NCBI GenBank assembly: GCA_030591525.1
Contig: JAUVAV010000006.1
Span: forward strand, 1-64,000
DNA length: 64,000 nt
Origin: a candidate division FCPU426 bacterium
Lineage (GTDB): Bacteria; Oederibacteriota; JAAXVQ01; JAUVAV01
Direction: 5' to 3'
Position numbers and translations under genes: made by a program. Positions 15,798 through 26,300 of the stretch are shown piece by piece. Positions within the stretch are counted from its first letter, which is position 1. Every line of letters begins with the position of its first letter. The notes below the pieces were generated by a model. It had not been told where the DNA came from, searched no databases, and saw nothing but the letters and a program-made list of their open reading frames with translations.

Positions 15798-17582
15798 TTA
15801 ACCGGCGACTCTTAAAAACTCCTCATAGGACGTCAGTCCGGCGACTACTCTTTTGGCTACCAGACTTCTCAAGGAAGTATAACCCGGTATAACTTCTATG
15901 GCTTTCTTGATATCCGCCGCAGACTGACGATTAATAATAGCTTCCCGGACGTTCTCGGCCAGGGGTATAATTTCAAAAACCGCTTGCCGGCCCCGAAACC
16001 CGGTCTGAGAGCATTGCGCACAACCCCGGCCCCGGTATAAAACCGTTTTCTTACTGCCGCCTATTCCCAGAAACTTGGTGATTTCCGAAGAGGCCTCATG
16101 AATCTCCTTGCATTTAGGGCAGATCACCCTTACCAGCCTTTGATTGACAATCGCAGCCAGAGCCGATCCCAGTAAATAAGGCTCGATGGCCATATTCATC
16201 AAATATTGCACAGCCGCCGCCGGATTATTAGCATGGAGGGTGGAAATAACCAGGTGTCCGGTAGGCACGGCATCCAGAATCATTCGTGAGGTTTCTGCAT
16301 CCTGCATTTCCCCTACCAGCATTATATCCGAATCTTGTTCCAGCATGGCCCGCACGCCGTTGCCATAAGTCATACCGCGTTTCTCATTTACCACCACCTG
16401 ATTGATTCCCGGCAGAGAATAATCCACCTGTTCATCCACGGCGCAAACATTTTTAGTCGGTTGGTTTATCGAATTTAGTGTAGCATACGCTGTGGTAGTT
16501 TTCCCGCTGGCTTTGGGCCCGGTAATCAGAACTAAACCATAGGGCTGTTGCAGTATTCTCCGATAAAGTTCAAGCTGAGATGGTTCCATGCCCAGTTTCT
16601 CAATATTCAGAATAGCATTTTCCAGGTTCAACACATGCATTACTATTTTTTCTCCCCACATGGTAGGTGAGATTAAAATAGATATGGAAACATCCTTGCC
16701 GGGAATCTTCAGCTTCAATCTGCCGTATTGGGCCGTGGCCTTCCCCTGGGTGTCCATTTCCGCCATTGCTCTCAGCTTGGTCGCCAAGGCATTGGCCAGC
16801 GAACGGGGCGGCGATTGTACTTCCTGGAGAACACCGTCAATTCTCCAGCGGATACGGAAACTTTTTTCATATGGTTCAAAATGGATATCCGTAGCATCGG
16901 CCTTATTGGCTTCGACCAGGACATTGGTAAGAAAATTAATAACCGGCGTGTCCCCTCCCATCGCCTTGGCCGCTGGCCCGGTGGTTATGGGTTCCGGTTC
17001 CGGCGGAGCGACCGGAGGGGGCGAGGCCATGGCCGCTGCCGGCGCCGGAGATTTAGACGGCATGCTTGCCATAGGCGCAGCGCCGAAGTCCTCGTCCGCA
17101 GCGGACGCTTTTACCAACTCCCCGGCATCCTCTTCCTGGAATCCGAAATATTTATCCAACGCCGCCTTAATTTCACTTTCCGATGACAATCGGAGCTCCA
17201 GATCACAATGCGTAGCCAGTTTAATATCGTCCGTCACAAAAACATTAGTCGGGTCCGCCATGGCCAAAATAATAGTATTGCCTTTTTTTTCCACAGGAAT
17301 GACATTCTGGGACCGCATAAGCTGTTCCGGAAGCATTTTCATAAGCGCAGCAGATATCTTGGACCGGTCTTCCAGCGGCATATACGGCACATTCATCTGA
17401 TTTCCAAGAAAGGCCATAAGAACTTCCAAAGAAACAAATCCTTTCCTCACCAAAACCTGGCCCACCTTTTCACCTGTGGTTTTTTGTTCCCGCAGGCATT
17501 CCTGAAGCTGTTCCTCCGTGATGATATCCTCATCCAGCAGCATTTCTCCTATACGATGGCCTTTCGCAGTCGCCATGCTCAA
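15798..17582 (-). CDS. PilB/GspE-family ATPase with MshEN-like N-terminus, divergent
   Basis: 594 residues. Residues 10-62 hold two 24-residue motifs, RIGEMLLDEDIITEEQLQEC and KVGQVLVRKGFVSLEV, with a five-residue spacer, the layout of the MshEN c-di-GMP-binding domain. A Pro/Ala linker spans about 165-205, followed by the secretion ATPase domain. Walker A is GPKASGKTTT (355-364) instead of the usual GPTGSGKTTT; Walker B region is DIMLVGEMQDAET (419-431). A zinc motif pairs CPKC (488-491) with CAQC (521-524). The usual RVS arginine finger is replaced (VSISILISP) and the Asp box reads AVDEQVD. No pilin or other pilus gene is nearby. It may power type IV pili or secretion, or be a regulatory paralogue. 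Confidence 0.8.
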   Translation of the reverse strand: MSMATAKGHRIGEMLLDEDIITEEQLQECLREQKTTGEKVGQVLVRKGFVSLEVLMAFLGNQMNVPYMPLEDRSKISAALMKMLPEQLMRSQNVIPVEKKGNTIILAMADPTNVFVTDDIKLATHCDLELRLSSESEIKAALDKYFGFQEEDAGELVKASAADEDFGAAPMASMPSKSPAPAAAMASPPPVAPPEPEPITTGPAAKAMGGDTPVINFLTNVLVEANKADATDIHFEPYEKSFRIRWRIDGVLQEVQSPPRSLANALATKLRAMAEMDTQGKATAQYGRLKLKIPGKDVSISILISPTMWGEKIVMHVLNLENAILNIEKLGMEPSQLELYRRILQQPYGLVLITGPKASGKTTTAYATLNSINQPTKNVCAVDEQVDYSLPGINQVVVNEKRGMTYGNGVRAMLEQDSDIMLVGEMQDAETSRMILDAVPTGHLVISTLHANNPAAAVQYLMNMAIEPYLLGSALAAIVNQRLVRVICPKCKEIHEASSEITKFLGIGGSKKTVLYRGRGCAQCSQTGFRGRQAVFEIIPLAENVREAIINRQSAADIKKAIEVIPGYTSLRSLVAKRVVAGLTSYEEFLRVAG

Positions 17583-17693
17583 TCCTCCTGAATATTATAA
17601 TTAAACGAAATATACTAGCCACGCGTTTTCACGCACGTTAATATTCCGGCTGTTTTTTCAGCCCCTCGAAAGCTGAGATATACACCCACTGGC

Positions 17694-17721
17694 GTAGGGG
17701 CGTTTAATTAAACGCCCCTAC
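17694..17721. repeat. Family A palindrome (GTAGGGGCGTTTAATTAAACGCCCCTAC)
   Basis: Perfect 28-base palindrome between dnaK and the PilB-like gene. Flanks ACTAGCCACGCG and GCCGGCTATGACCTAGCC resemble those of other copies. Confidence 0.9.
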
Positions 17722-17760
17722 AACTGCCGGCTATGACCTAGCCAACTATCCAAATATATC

Positions 17761-19467
17761 TTATCCCCCAAAAAGTCCAAACAATCCTTTTTTCTTATCG
17801 GATTTTTTCATTTCGCCTTCATCCTCCGCCTGGTCGGACTCAATTTCTTGATATTCATCCTTTTGGCCCCGGGCAAAAGTACGGTGCTGAGATTGATCAT
17901 GCCGATCCGGCATCTTGACTTCCGACTGCTCCTTGGCATATTGAGTAATATCAGATTCGGAGAGCCCGGAATTGGGGGTAATCTTTATAGCCTGTTCTTT
18001 CCCGGTTTCTAAATCAGCGGCGGATACCCGGACAATTCCATTGGCGTCCACATCAAAGCATACTTCAATCTGGGGTATTTCCCGGGGAGCCGGAGGAATG
18101 CCCACCAGATCAAAAGTCCCGATTAGTTTGTTGTCAGCGGCCATGGGTTTCTCTCCCTGGTACACCTGAATCCTCACGAAAGTCTGATTGTCCTTGGCAG
18201 TGGAAAATATTTCTTTTTTGCGCACCGGAATCGTGGCGTTCTTTTGAATAATTTTAGACATCATTCCTCCCTCGGTTCGAATGCCCAGAGAGAAGGGTGT
18301 AACATCTAAAAGTAAAATATCCCGGATATTCCCCTTTAAAACCGAGGCCTGAATAGCCGCTCCGGCGGCCACGGTCTCATCCGGATTAACGCCGGGATAA
18401 GGATCCTTGCCGAAAAGTCGGCGTACTAATTCCTGAATTTTAGGCATGCGCGTCATTCCGCCGACCAATACAATTTCATCGATATTGCTGGAACGTAAGC
18501 CGGAATCTTCCAGAGCGACTTCACAGGGCTTAAGTGTATTCTGAATTAGATCTTTGGCTAAATCCTCCATTTTAGCCCGTGTCAGCTTGGCGGATAAATG
18601 CTTGGGACCCGAAGTATCGGAAGCAATAAAGGGAAGGGTTATTTCCGCCGCGTTTTTTTCTGAAAGCTCGCATTTGGCTTTTTCCGCCACTTCCTTTAAA
18701 CGTTGCAACGCAATGCGATCCTGCTGAAGATCAATTTTTTCTTTTTGGGAAAAATCGCTTATCAGCCATGCGATTATCCGCTGGTCAAAATCATCTCCGC
18801 CCAGATGCGTATCGCCGGAACTAGCCTTTACTTCAAAAACACCATTGCCCAATTCCAGAATACTGACATCGAAAGTTCCGCCCCCCAGGTCATAAATGGC
18901 GATTTTTCGCCGGGTTTTGCGGTCAAAACCCGACGCCAACGATGCGGCAGTAGGTTCATTAATGATACGTAAAACCTCCAGCCCGGCAATTTTTCCGGCA
19001 TCCTTGGTCGCCTGGCGCTGGCTGTCATTAAAATAAGCCGGACAGGTAATAACCGCTTTTTCAATCTTCTCACCCAGATAAATTTCGGCATCCCGTTTAA
19101 TCTTGCCTAAAATCAAGGCCGATATCTCGGGAGGAGAATAATCCCGGTCGCGAATTTTTACGCGCAAATCTCCATTAATCGCCGAAACCAGGCCGTAGGG
19201 CACTAATTCCCTGTCGTTCCGCAGCGAAGGGTCATCCAGTTTTCTGCCCATAAATCTTTTAATGGAAAAGACCGTAGTCTCCGGGTTGATTACTTCCTGC
19301 CGCTTGGCGGGTTCGCCCACTATTATTTCGCCGTTTTTCATAAAGCTGACCACCGAGGGCGTGGTCCGCATTCCTTCCGCGTTGGGAATAATTACCATTT
19401 CTCCGTCCTGCATTATGGCTGCGCAGGAATTGGTAGTCCCAAGGTCGATACCGATAATTTTTGACAT
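17761..19467 (-). CDS. dnaK: Hsp70 (DnaK) family chaperone lacking the helical lid
   Basis: 568 residues from [15 protein letters not shown] at 19467 (the frame is open 23 codons upstream, overlapping the J-protein gene). The ATPase domain is complete: [22 protein letters not shown] and [12 protein letters not shown]. The linker [16 protein letters not shown] and the beta-sandwich peptide-binding domain are present to about residue 500. After LSESDI the usual alpha-helical lid is absent; a short, charged tail of about 50 residues ends [10 protein letters not shown]. Typical DnaK is 610-640 residues. It is 19 bases downstream of a J-domain/TPR gene, so the pair probably work together as a dedicated chaperone machine. 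Confidence 0.9.
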   Translation of the reverse strand: MSKIIGIDLGTTNSCAAIMQDGEMVIIPNAEGMRTTPSVVSFMKNGEIIVGEPAKRQEVINPETTVFSIKRFMGRKLDDPSLRNDRELVPYGLVSAINGDLRVKIRDRDYSPPEISALILGKIKRDAEIYLGEKIEKAVITCPAYFNDSQRQATKDAGKIAGLEVLRIINEPTAASLASGFDRKTRRKIAIYDLGGGTFDVSILELGNGVFEVKASSGDTHLGGDDFDQRIIAWLISDFSQKEKIDLQQDRIALQRLKEVAEKAKCELSEKNAAEITLPFIASDTSGPKHLSAKLTRAKMEDLAKDLIQNTLKPCEVALEDSGLRSSNIDEIVLVGGMTRMPKIQELVRRLFGKDPYPGVNPDETVAAGAAIQASVLKGNIRDILLLDVTPFSLGIRTEGGMMSKIIQKNATIPVRKKEIFSTAKDNQTFVRIQVYQGEKPMAADNKLIGTFDLVGIPPAPREIPQIEVCFDVDANGIVRVSAADLETGKEQAIKITPNSGLSESDITQYAKEQSEVKMPDRHDQSQHRTFARGQKDEYQEIESDQAEDEGEMKKSDKKKGLFGLFGG

Positions 19468-19486
19468 AAGCGCTGCCTTTCGTATT

Positions 19487-20029
19487 TTACTTTTTAGTAA
19501 GCTCATCCAGCCGGCGAAGCGTACGCCGGATTTCATGCTCCTTGGGGTTTAAATTTTTCACCTGGTTGAAATACGACCGCGCCTCATCATACTTCTTGAG
19601 TTCTATCAAACATAATCCCAGGTTATAAAGCGCCTCGGGAAATTTCGGCCACAGATGGATCGCCTCCTTGAACTTTGCGCCCGCCTTGGCTTTCTGCCGG
19701 GGAAAAAGCACTACCCCGGCATTAAAACGCAGCAACGCGGCTTGCCACTGCTCTTTCTGTTTTCCCTGAAAAAACATAAATTTACGATCCCCGGCTTTCT
19801 TCTTTAGCGGGCTATAAATCAGGAAGTTATACAATTTCCGCCGTTCGGGATCAGATAAGCACTGATAGGCGTCAACCACTTTGGCGGTCATTACATGCGA
19901 CCACTCTTCCCGCTCAGAATTATGGTCCGGATGGTATTTATATAACAGCATGCGGAAAGCGGTTTCAATCTCCTCCTTGCTGGCCGCGGGATAAACCTCT
20001 AATATTTCATAAAAATTTTGTTCGCTCAC
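19487..20029 (-). CDS. J-domain protein with TPR repeats
   Basis: 180 residues from a GTG start with AGGAG nine bases upstream. An N-terminal J domain (about 1-70) contains the Hsp70-stimulating HPD tripeptide at 33-35 (YKYHPDHN). There is no Gly/Phe or zinc-finger region, so it is not a classic DnaJ. Two tetratricopeptide-like repeats follow, with [20 protein letters not shown] near 130-150 and further helices. It sits between the pseudo-cyclase and the lidless dnaK, 15 and 19 bases from them, and is the likely co-chaperone for that Hsp70. The TPR part may bind a client or the membrane sensor. Confidence 0.88.
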   Translation of the reverse strand: MSEQNFYEILEVYPAASKEEIETAFRMLLYKYHPDHNSEREEWSHVMTAKVVDAYQCLSDPERRKLYNFLIYSPLKKKAGDRKFMFFQGKQKEQWQAALLRFNAGVVLFPRQKAKAGAKFKEAIHLWPKFPEALYNLGLCLIELKKYDEARSYFNQVKNLNPKEHEIRRTLRRLDELTKK

Positions 20030-20044
20030 TTGGCTGCGCTCCTG

Positions 20045-21502
20045 TTAAAACTTGGCTCCGGTAATGCGATAGACCTCCAGCAATTCCCCGCTGTCCGGTA
20101 ATTGCAGTTCCTCGATCTTTTCTCCTCTGACCAGATTAGATACCCTTTGAAAAATATCTCCGGCTACCATAACCACTGAAAACGGCTGGTTGCTCATCTT
20201 GCTGGTAAAATCCAGATAATCCTTTATAACTTCCATGGGCTGCAAACCCTTGGTAGTCATAAGCGATCCCTTGACTTCTCCCGCTGTCACTCCCAGTGAA
20301 ACATATAATGGGGATTCGTTTTTTCTGACCCGGTCCTTGTTCAGTTCCGCCAGAGTTTTTTGCATATTTACCGCGGCCAGGATGGCCCGTTGGTCATCAT
20401 CGGAATGCGGCCGGGGAATCCCAAATACCACCATAAAAATACTTTCGGTAAATTTATAAACTTGCCCGCCGTATTCAAACAGCGTAGCCATAAAACGCCG
20501 AAAATATGTCTCTAAAATTTCGGACATGGACGCGGCATCTTGGGTGCTGGTTTGCTGAACTAAATAGCTCAAGTCGGCAAACAATACCGTAACCCGGTAC
20601 CGGTCGGCCTTTTCCCCCGTTAATGCCAGAACATTAGTATCAATGAAATGTTCCTGAGCTTCCTTGGATATATACAATTGGAAGGCTTCCTTGATTTTTT
20701 CAACTTCCTTCAATTCATCAGCCACTACATCAAAGGCGCCTTTAATCCTGACTTTTTCTTTTAAATCCTGGACCATCAAGTTAAAACATTCCGTCAACAA
20801 ACCTATCTCATCCCGGCTGTGTACCTCGGCCGTTACTCCCAAGTCGCCCCGGGCTACCCGGGCCATGGCCGCAGTTAAATCCTCGATCGGTTTGGTCACC
20901 GTTTTCGAGAGCCATAGCGCTCCGCCAAATCCCAGAATCATCATGACAAATGTCAGGAGAATATTCCTGATCTTCGCCAGCATGATTTCGCGTTTCAACT
21001 CCAGTAATGAAAACCGCAGATTTACTGTGGCCACCCGCTGATTTTCCACAATAATATCGCCGGAAATTCTGGCCGTAGTTCCCGGCGGAAAAGTATGCTG
21101 GGTCAGCCGGTTTAAAGATTCAGAACTAACTTCGATTCCCTCCAGGGACGGATCTAAAGCCGCAGCCGTGGCCGGATTAAGGGTAAAAACCGTGACTTCT
21201 CCGTCCTTGGCCAGAATTGAAATATAAAGTATATTGGAGTCCAGGTTGCGAACTACTTTTATAAATTCACGAAAAATCGGCCAGGCTACTTTTTCACCCG
21301 CCAAGGGTTCGATTAATTTTAGCGCCGCTATCATGTTGGCGGTGTCGGTTATCCGCTTGTCCATTTCCATATGCTTTACCCGTTCTTCCTGGAATATGGA
21401 AAAATAAGAGACCACGCCCATGATTAAAACTATTAAAACCAGCACCAGCAGGGTAATTTTATAGACTAATCCAAATTTGGCTCTTTGATTTTTTTTCATC
21501 AT
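20045..21502 (-). CDS. Membrane HAMP protein with degenerate class III nucleotide cyclase domain
   Basis: 485 residues: transmembrane helix 14-35, periplasmic sensor region to about 177, second helix 178-199, HAMP domain about 200-255 (TKPIEDLTAAMARVARGD), a short coiled linker, then a class III adenylate/guanylate cyclase domain (about 300-480). The first metal aspartate is present (VLFAD, D310). The second, expected in a G-D-x-x-x-A-x-F-G motif, is replaced: KFTESIFMVVFG has Ser354 there. The later asparagine/arginine transition-state motif is also missing (KDYLDFTSKM). The domain is probably a non-catalytic sensor or binding module. It leads the operon with the J protein and dnaK. Confidence 0.8.
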   Translation of the reverse strand: MMKKNQRAKFGLVYKITLLVLVLIVLIMGVVSYFSIFQEERVKHMEMDKRITDTANMIAALKLIEPLAGEKVAWPIFREFIKVVRNLDSNILYISILAKDGEVTVFTLNPATAAALDPSLEGIEVSSESLNRLTQHTFPPGTTARISGDIIVENQRVATVNLRFSLLELKREIMLAKIRNILLTFVMMILGFGGALWLSKTVTKPIEDLTAAMARVARGDLGVTAEVHSRDEIGLLTECFNLMVQDLKEKVRIKGAFDVVADELKEVEKIKEAFQLYISKEAQEHFIDTNVLALTGEKADRYRVTVLFADLSYLVQQTSTQDAASMSEILETYFRRFMATLFEYGGQVYKFTESIFMVVFGIPRPHSDDDQRAILAAVNMQKTLAELNKDRVRKNESPLYVSLGVTAGEVKGSLMTTKGLQPMEVIKDYLDFTSKMSNQPFSVVMVAGDIFQRVSNLVRGEKIEELQLPDSGELLEVYRITGAKF

Positions 21503-21663
21503 AGATGTGTCGCCCCAAGCCGTTCTCCAGAGATTTCTCTCGCTGCGCGTAAGCCAAGAAAACCCCTCGCCTGCGGCTCGGAATGAGATACGCAGAACTC
21601 GAAATTACATTTTGGAAATAGAAAGCTTTTTGGAAACAGTTGCGTCATAATATCTTTCGCCTC

Positions 21664-23091
21664 TTACTGCGGAATGAAAGTAAAGGCATAAATACTACGG
21701 TCAAACGAACCCACCACCAGCACCCCGTGGGCGATTATCGGCGAGGAGTTAACCATACCGCCCGTGGTATATTTCCATTTCCTCCCCCCTTTTTTAGCCC
21801 GCAAGGCATAGATTGTATCGCCGGCTCCGATATAAACCAGGCCGTTGAATTCAACGGGCGAAGAAAGTATTTTGCTTTTTAATTTGGCTTTCCAAATAAT
21901 TCCTCCGGTTTGCTTATTCAGCGCGTAAATGTGCTTGTCATTGGAACCGACAAACAGATATTTTCCGGAAAGACAGGGGGATGAGGAAACCCAGCCCTGG
22001 GCCCGGTATTTCCAGGCTAATTCACCATTGGACTGGTTTAGCGCATACACATTTTTATCGTCCGAACCGAAATAAACCCTTTCTTGGTCCAACGCCGCTG
22101 TGGAAAAAATCCGGTTTTCAGTGACATACTTCCACTTGATCTCTCCGCTGCCGGCATCCAAAGCGTAAAACGTTTTTCCCAGGGTTCCGATATACAATAT
22201 ACCGTTGCTTAACTTGGGGCTGGCCGCCACCGGACCATCGGTTTTTCGCTTCCATATCAAGGTTCCGCTCCCGGCGTTGAAAGCATAAACATTCCCGTCC
22301 ATACATCCAATAAAAACCATATCCCCTATAACCGCAGGCGAAGAGAAATGCAGGGCACCGCCGGTCAAGGCGCGCCAGACTACTTGTCCGTTTTTTGCCT
22401 GGAGGCAATATAAATAAGTATCATCGGACCCTATGAAAACCCGGCCCTTCACCACGGCCGGCGACGAAGTAACCGGCCCGCCGGTCTTCTTTTCCCATAT
22501 TTGCCGGCCGTCTTTGGCATTGAGGGCGTATACATTCGAATCACTGGACCCGATGTAAACCACTCCTCCGACCAAAGCCGCCGAGCCGTCAATCTGTGCG
22601 CCGCTGCGGTATTTCCATTGTAAATCCAGGGGCGGCGTAATGGGCGGACCGGAGGCCGGACGATTTTTAAGATTCTGCCGAAACATTGCCCAACCGGTAG
22701 CCTGGGCCGATGATATTACCGGCTTCTTCACGCCCGCCGGCTTCTCAGCAGTTTCGGCCCTGGATTCCGAAGGTATAACCGCCGGAACGGATTGGATCTT
22801 TTTCTGAACCGCTGCTATCTCCTGCTTGATTTTCGCGACTTGGCGTTGGGAGCGCGCACCGCCCCGGGAATGCAGACCGGATAAGGCTTTTTGCAACTCG
22901 ATAAGTTTTTTCTGTTGTTCCTCAATAATTCTTTGCTGCTGCGCGGCCTTTTGCCGGGTTTGGGCATTTCCGGAAACATTGAATTGAATCTTAATTTCCT
23001 TTTCCTTAGCTTGCTGTCCGCATCCGAATAAAAACCCCATTACAGCTATCAGTAGTAAGACTGGTAAAAACGAGAGTTTTTTCGTCGACAT
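21664..23091 (-). CDS. Lipoprotein with PQQ-type beta-propeller (BamB-like)
   Basis: 475 residues. The lipobox FLFGC places the lipidated cysteine at residue 24. Residues about 40-95 are a Gln/Lys-rich coiled coil (KAAQQQRIIEEQQKKLIELQ). From about 150 on, seven or so repeats follow the PQQ/BamB blade pattern, with repeated YIGSSDSNVYALNAKDG, WKYRSGA and SSPAVV motifs. Such propellers act as periplasmic scaffolds; the coiled coil suggests multimerisation. No catalytic Asp/Glu set for a PQQ dehydrogenase was recognised. It has its own promoter and precedes the pseudo-cyclase gene by 161 bases. Confidence 0.82.
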   Translation of the reverse strand: MSTKKLSFLPVLLLIAVMGFLFGCGQQAKEKEIKIQFNVSGNAQTRQKAAQQQRIIEEQQKKLIELQKALSGLHSRGGARSQRQVAKIKQEIAAVQKKIQSVPAVIPSESRAETAEKPAGVKKPVISSAQATGWAMFRQNLKNRPASGPPITPPLDLQWKYRSGAQIDGSAALVGGVVYIGSSDSNVYALNAKDGRQIWEKKTGGPVTSSPAVVKGRVFIGSDDTYLYCLQAKNGQVVWRALTGGALHFSSPAVIGDMVFIGCMDGNVYAFNAGSGTLIWKRKTDGPVAASPKLSNGILYIGTLGKTFYALDAGSGEIKWKYVTENRIFSTAALDQERVYFGSDDKNVYALNQSNGELAWKYRAQGWVSSSPCLSGKYLFVGSNDKHIYALNKQTGGIIWKAKLKSKILSSPVEFNGLVYIGAGDTIYALRAKKGGRKWKYTTGGMVNSSPIIAHGVLVVGSFDRSIYAFTFIPQ

Positions 23092-23157
23092 GGAAGAGGC
23101 CTCCGCGGAATTATGGCGAATAAATTGTGATAACTAAAAAAACCTTATTTTAATTAA

Positions 23158-23186
23158 ATATTACACGGGTTATTTTATATTGTCAA
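23158..23186 (-). promoter_or_regulatory. Sigma-70-like promoter of the beta-propeller gene
   Basis: On the minus strand: TTGACA (23186-23181), 17-base spacer, TAATAT (23163-23158). It lies about 65 bases ahead of the start codon. Confidence 0.65.
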
Positions 23187-23232
23187 TCCCTACTCTTGAC
23201 CCCTCTGCAATACAGACAGCAACAAAACCTTC

Positions 23233-23267
23233 CGTCATTCCGGCATGCTTTTAGCCGGAATCCAGAG
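23233..23267. repeat. Family C short repeat (GTCATTCCGGCATGC)
   Basis: GTCATTCCGGCATGCTTTTAGCCGGAATCC, a single hairpin with stem ATTCCGGC/GCCGGAAT, related to the 374-460 element. Confidence 0.65.
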
Positions 23268-23291
23268 GCTTTGATTTTCAAAGAGTTAATT

Positions 23292-23320
23292 GTAGGGGCG
23301 GGTTTAAAACCCGCCCCTAC
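23292..23320. repeat. Family A palindrome (GTAGGGGCGGGTTTAAAACCCGCCCCTAC)
   Basis: Perfect inverted repeat between smc and the beta-propeller gene; a further core variant. It could act as a transcript-end hairpin for smc. Confidence 0.85.
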
Positions 23321-23383
23321 CGAAATATAACAATCATTCGAGTATGACAACCCTTTCAGAAAACCACCGTCCTGCAACCGGAA

Positions 23384-26300
23384 CTAATTAAGCACAGCTT
23401 GTTCCACCGCCGGGGGAACCTTCCTGACCGGCTTGGATTTATCTTCCTCTTTAAATTTAACCGAAATAATTCGGGAGATACCCGCCTCCGGCATGGTAAT
23501 TCCGTATAAAACTCCGGCTTTTTCCATCGTAAGTTTATTATGGGTAATAATAATAAACTGCGATTTCTCGGCAAATTCCTGGAGAATACGGCTGAACCGA
23601 ACAGTATTATTATCATCCAGCGGAGCGTCCATCTCGTCGAAAACACAGAAAGGACTGGGTTTTACCAGGAAAATGGCAAATAACAAAGCAATCGCCGTCA
23701 AGGCTTTCTCTCCCCCGGAAAGCAGGGAGATATTTTGGAGATGCTTGCCCGGCGGACGGGCCACAATCTCTATACCCGTTTCCAGTAAATTAGTCTCATC
23801 CATTAGTACCAGGTCGGCATCTCCGCCATTAAAAAGCCGGCGAAAAACCTCCCGGAATTGCACCCGGACTTGTGAGAAGGTTTCCGCAAACCGAACCCGG
23901 CTCTCCTGGTTGATCCGGGTAATCAAACGTTGCAGGTTCTCCCGGGCGGCTTTAAGGTCCGCAAGCTGCTTGGAAAGAAATTCATAGCGTTGCTGCAGGT
24001 CGTCATATTCTTCCATAGCTACCAGGTTCACAGCTCCCATGGTCCCTAGTTTGGATTTCAATTCCTTAACGCGAAGCCGGGTCTCCTCCGGTTCGGCTGG
24101 AAGCGCGGCCTGGCCTTCTTCCGTCTCCCCTTCCTCTTCCAGCGCTAAATTTAATTTGTATTCCTCCTGCAAGTAATTTTCGAGAGATTTCAAATTCATC
24201 TCCAACTGGGTTTTCTCCAGTTCTATTTGGTGCAGGTCTTGTTGGGTTTTTTCCCATAACCGCCGGATATCCCGCACTTCTCTTTCCTGTTTCTCCTTCC
24301 GGACGGCCAAAATCTCCCGGCCCTTCCGTACCTCTCCCAAATTCCGCTCCCAGGTCAGCTTATCCTCCAAAATACGCGCGCGTATCTCCTGCTTCCGGCC
24401 TACCTCATCCGCCAAGTCAGCCAACCGCTTCCGGTCCATCCCGATATTACCATCTTTCTCCTGCTTCCGTCCGAGGACCTCGGTTAATTCTCCAGCCACG
24501 CGCTCCGCCTCCGCATTCAACCCGCCGAGCTGCTGCTCCAAAGCCGTAGCCGCCACTCTTAGCTCGCCAACGCGTAACGACCGCTTATCATGTTCCCGGC
24601 GCCGCTCCTCGATTTCCACTTGGTGCTCGGAAAGTTCCTGCTGGGTTTGGCGGTCGATAAGTTCCACCTCCCGAAGTTTGCGGTTGGTAATTTCATAATC
24701 GTGCCTGGTTTGATTTAAAACCTGCACTGCCTGCTCTTGTTCCGTCTGCAGGGACTCATCCTGCCGGTTAATTTCCTCTATCTGAAGGTTTACACCTTCC
24801 AGCGACTTTTCCATGCCAGCGGCGCGTACTTCAAGTTCATGTAATTCCGAGGTATTGACCCCCAGGCTGCCGGCGGTTTCTTCCAAAGAGTTTTTAGTGC
24901 TTTCCGACTCGCGCAGAGCGTCGGATAAATTTATTTCCAATACCGATAATTCGTTTTTAAGTTCCTCTATCTCGCGTTCACGCCCCAGCAGGCCTCGTTC
25001 CATAATATCAGGACTTCCACCCGTAAGCCAGCGCTCCGGGGTATCCAATTCTCCGTTTAAGGTAACCAGAGTACCCCGGACTCCGGCTTCCCGGGCCTGC
25101 CGGGCAGCCGGAGAATCGGTCACTATAAAAACATCTTTTAAAATATTTTGAAAAAGACCGCGAAAACGTTCATCAATCCGGGCCAAATCCTCAGCCCGGC
25201 CCAGAATTCCCGGCAGGTTTATGACCGGCTGATCTTCCCCGGAAAACCGGCAGTCGTCATTAATGTCCCGGCAATGTTCCAGGGGAATGAACGTTGCTCG
25301 CCCCCTATTGCCTTCTGCCAAATAATCCATGCCCGCCCGGGCCTGATCCTCGGTCTCAACCATAATATACTGCAGTTTATGTCCTAATAGAGCTTCAAAG
25401 GCAAACTCATATTTCTGTTCGGTGCGTATAAAATTAACCACTGGTCCCAGTAAACCCGGAAACCTTTCCGGGTTTGCGTTGTGCTCCATAAGAATGGTCT
25501 TAGCGCCCATTTCATAGCCGTCCAGGCCGTTTTTCAACTCCTCTATCCAGGTAAGCCGGGAATTAAGCTGGGTAATGGTTTGGTTGAAGTTGTCCAGCAT
25601 GGCATTGAGAGTTCCCAGCGTATGTTCCAGTTTCTCTTTCTCCCGAGCCAGAATATCCTGCTCAGCCTGGAGCGTGTCCATCGCTTGCCGCGAATTTTGC
25701 AAATCCTCTGCGAGTGAATTTTTTCCTTTAAGCGTTTCCTGTTTCTGACTTCTTAATATTGCCAACCTTTGGTCCAGACTCCCGATTTGCTGTTCATGCT
25801 CAGCGCGGCGAATCTCAAGATTTTTTAAGGTTTCCCGGAATCCTGACATTTGATCCACAATCTCCAAGAGACGGCTTTGTTGATCCTGAACGCACGTCGC
25901 CTTTTCCTTCATCTCTTGTTCCAGATAATGCAACCGTTCTTCTTCCGCCGTCATTTCCATCTTCGAATCAACCAACGCCTGCTCTTTATGCCCCCGCAGT
26001 TCCAGGGCATGCCGGTTCTGCGAGCTCAATTGTTCTTCCTTGGCGCACAACTCCTCAAATTCGGATTCCAGCCGTTGAAGCCCGAGGGTTAAATCCTGAT
26101 GCCGCAGTCCGGAGGCTGTGATAAACTCCTCGGTCTTAACGGATTCCTCCAGCACCTGATGCAGAGATTCCTGCGCCCGGGACAAGGCCGACTCATTCTC
26201 CATCGCCTCATTTCCCAGCATCGTTACTAAATCTTCCGATGCTTTCTGACGATTTTCCGATTCCTCGATGCACAGCCGCTGCTCCTCCCAGGCACGCTCC

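Noticed and set aside
16588-17400. 270-codon plus-strand frame opposite the PilB-like gene
   Set aside because: Shadow of a strongly supported minus-strand gene; no domain recognised.
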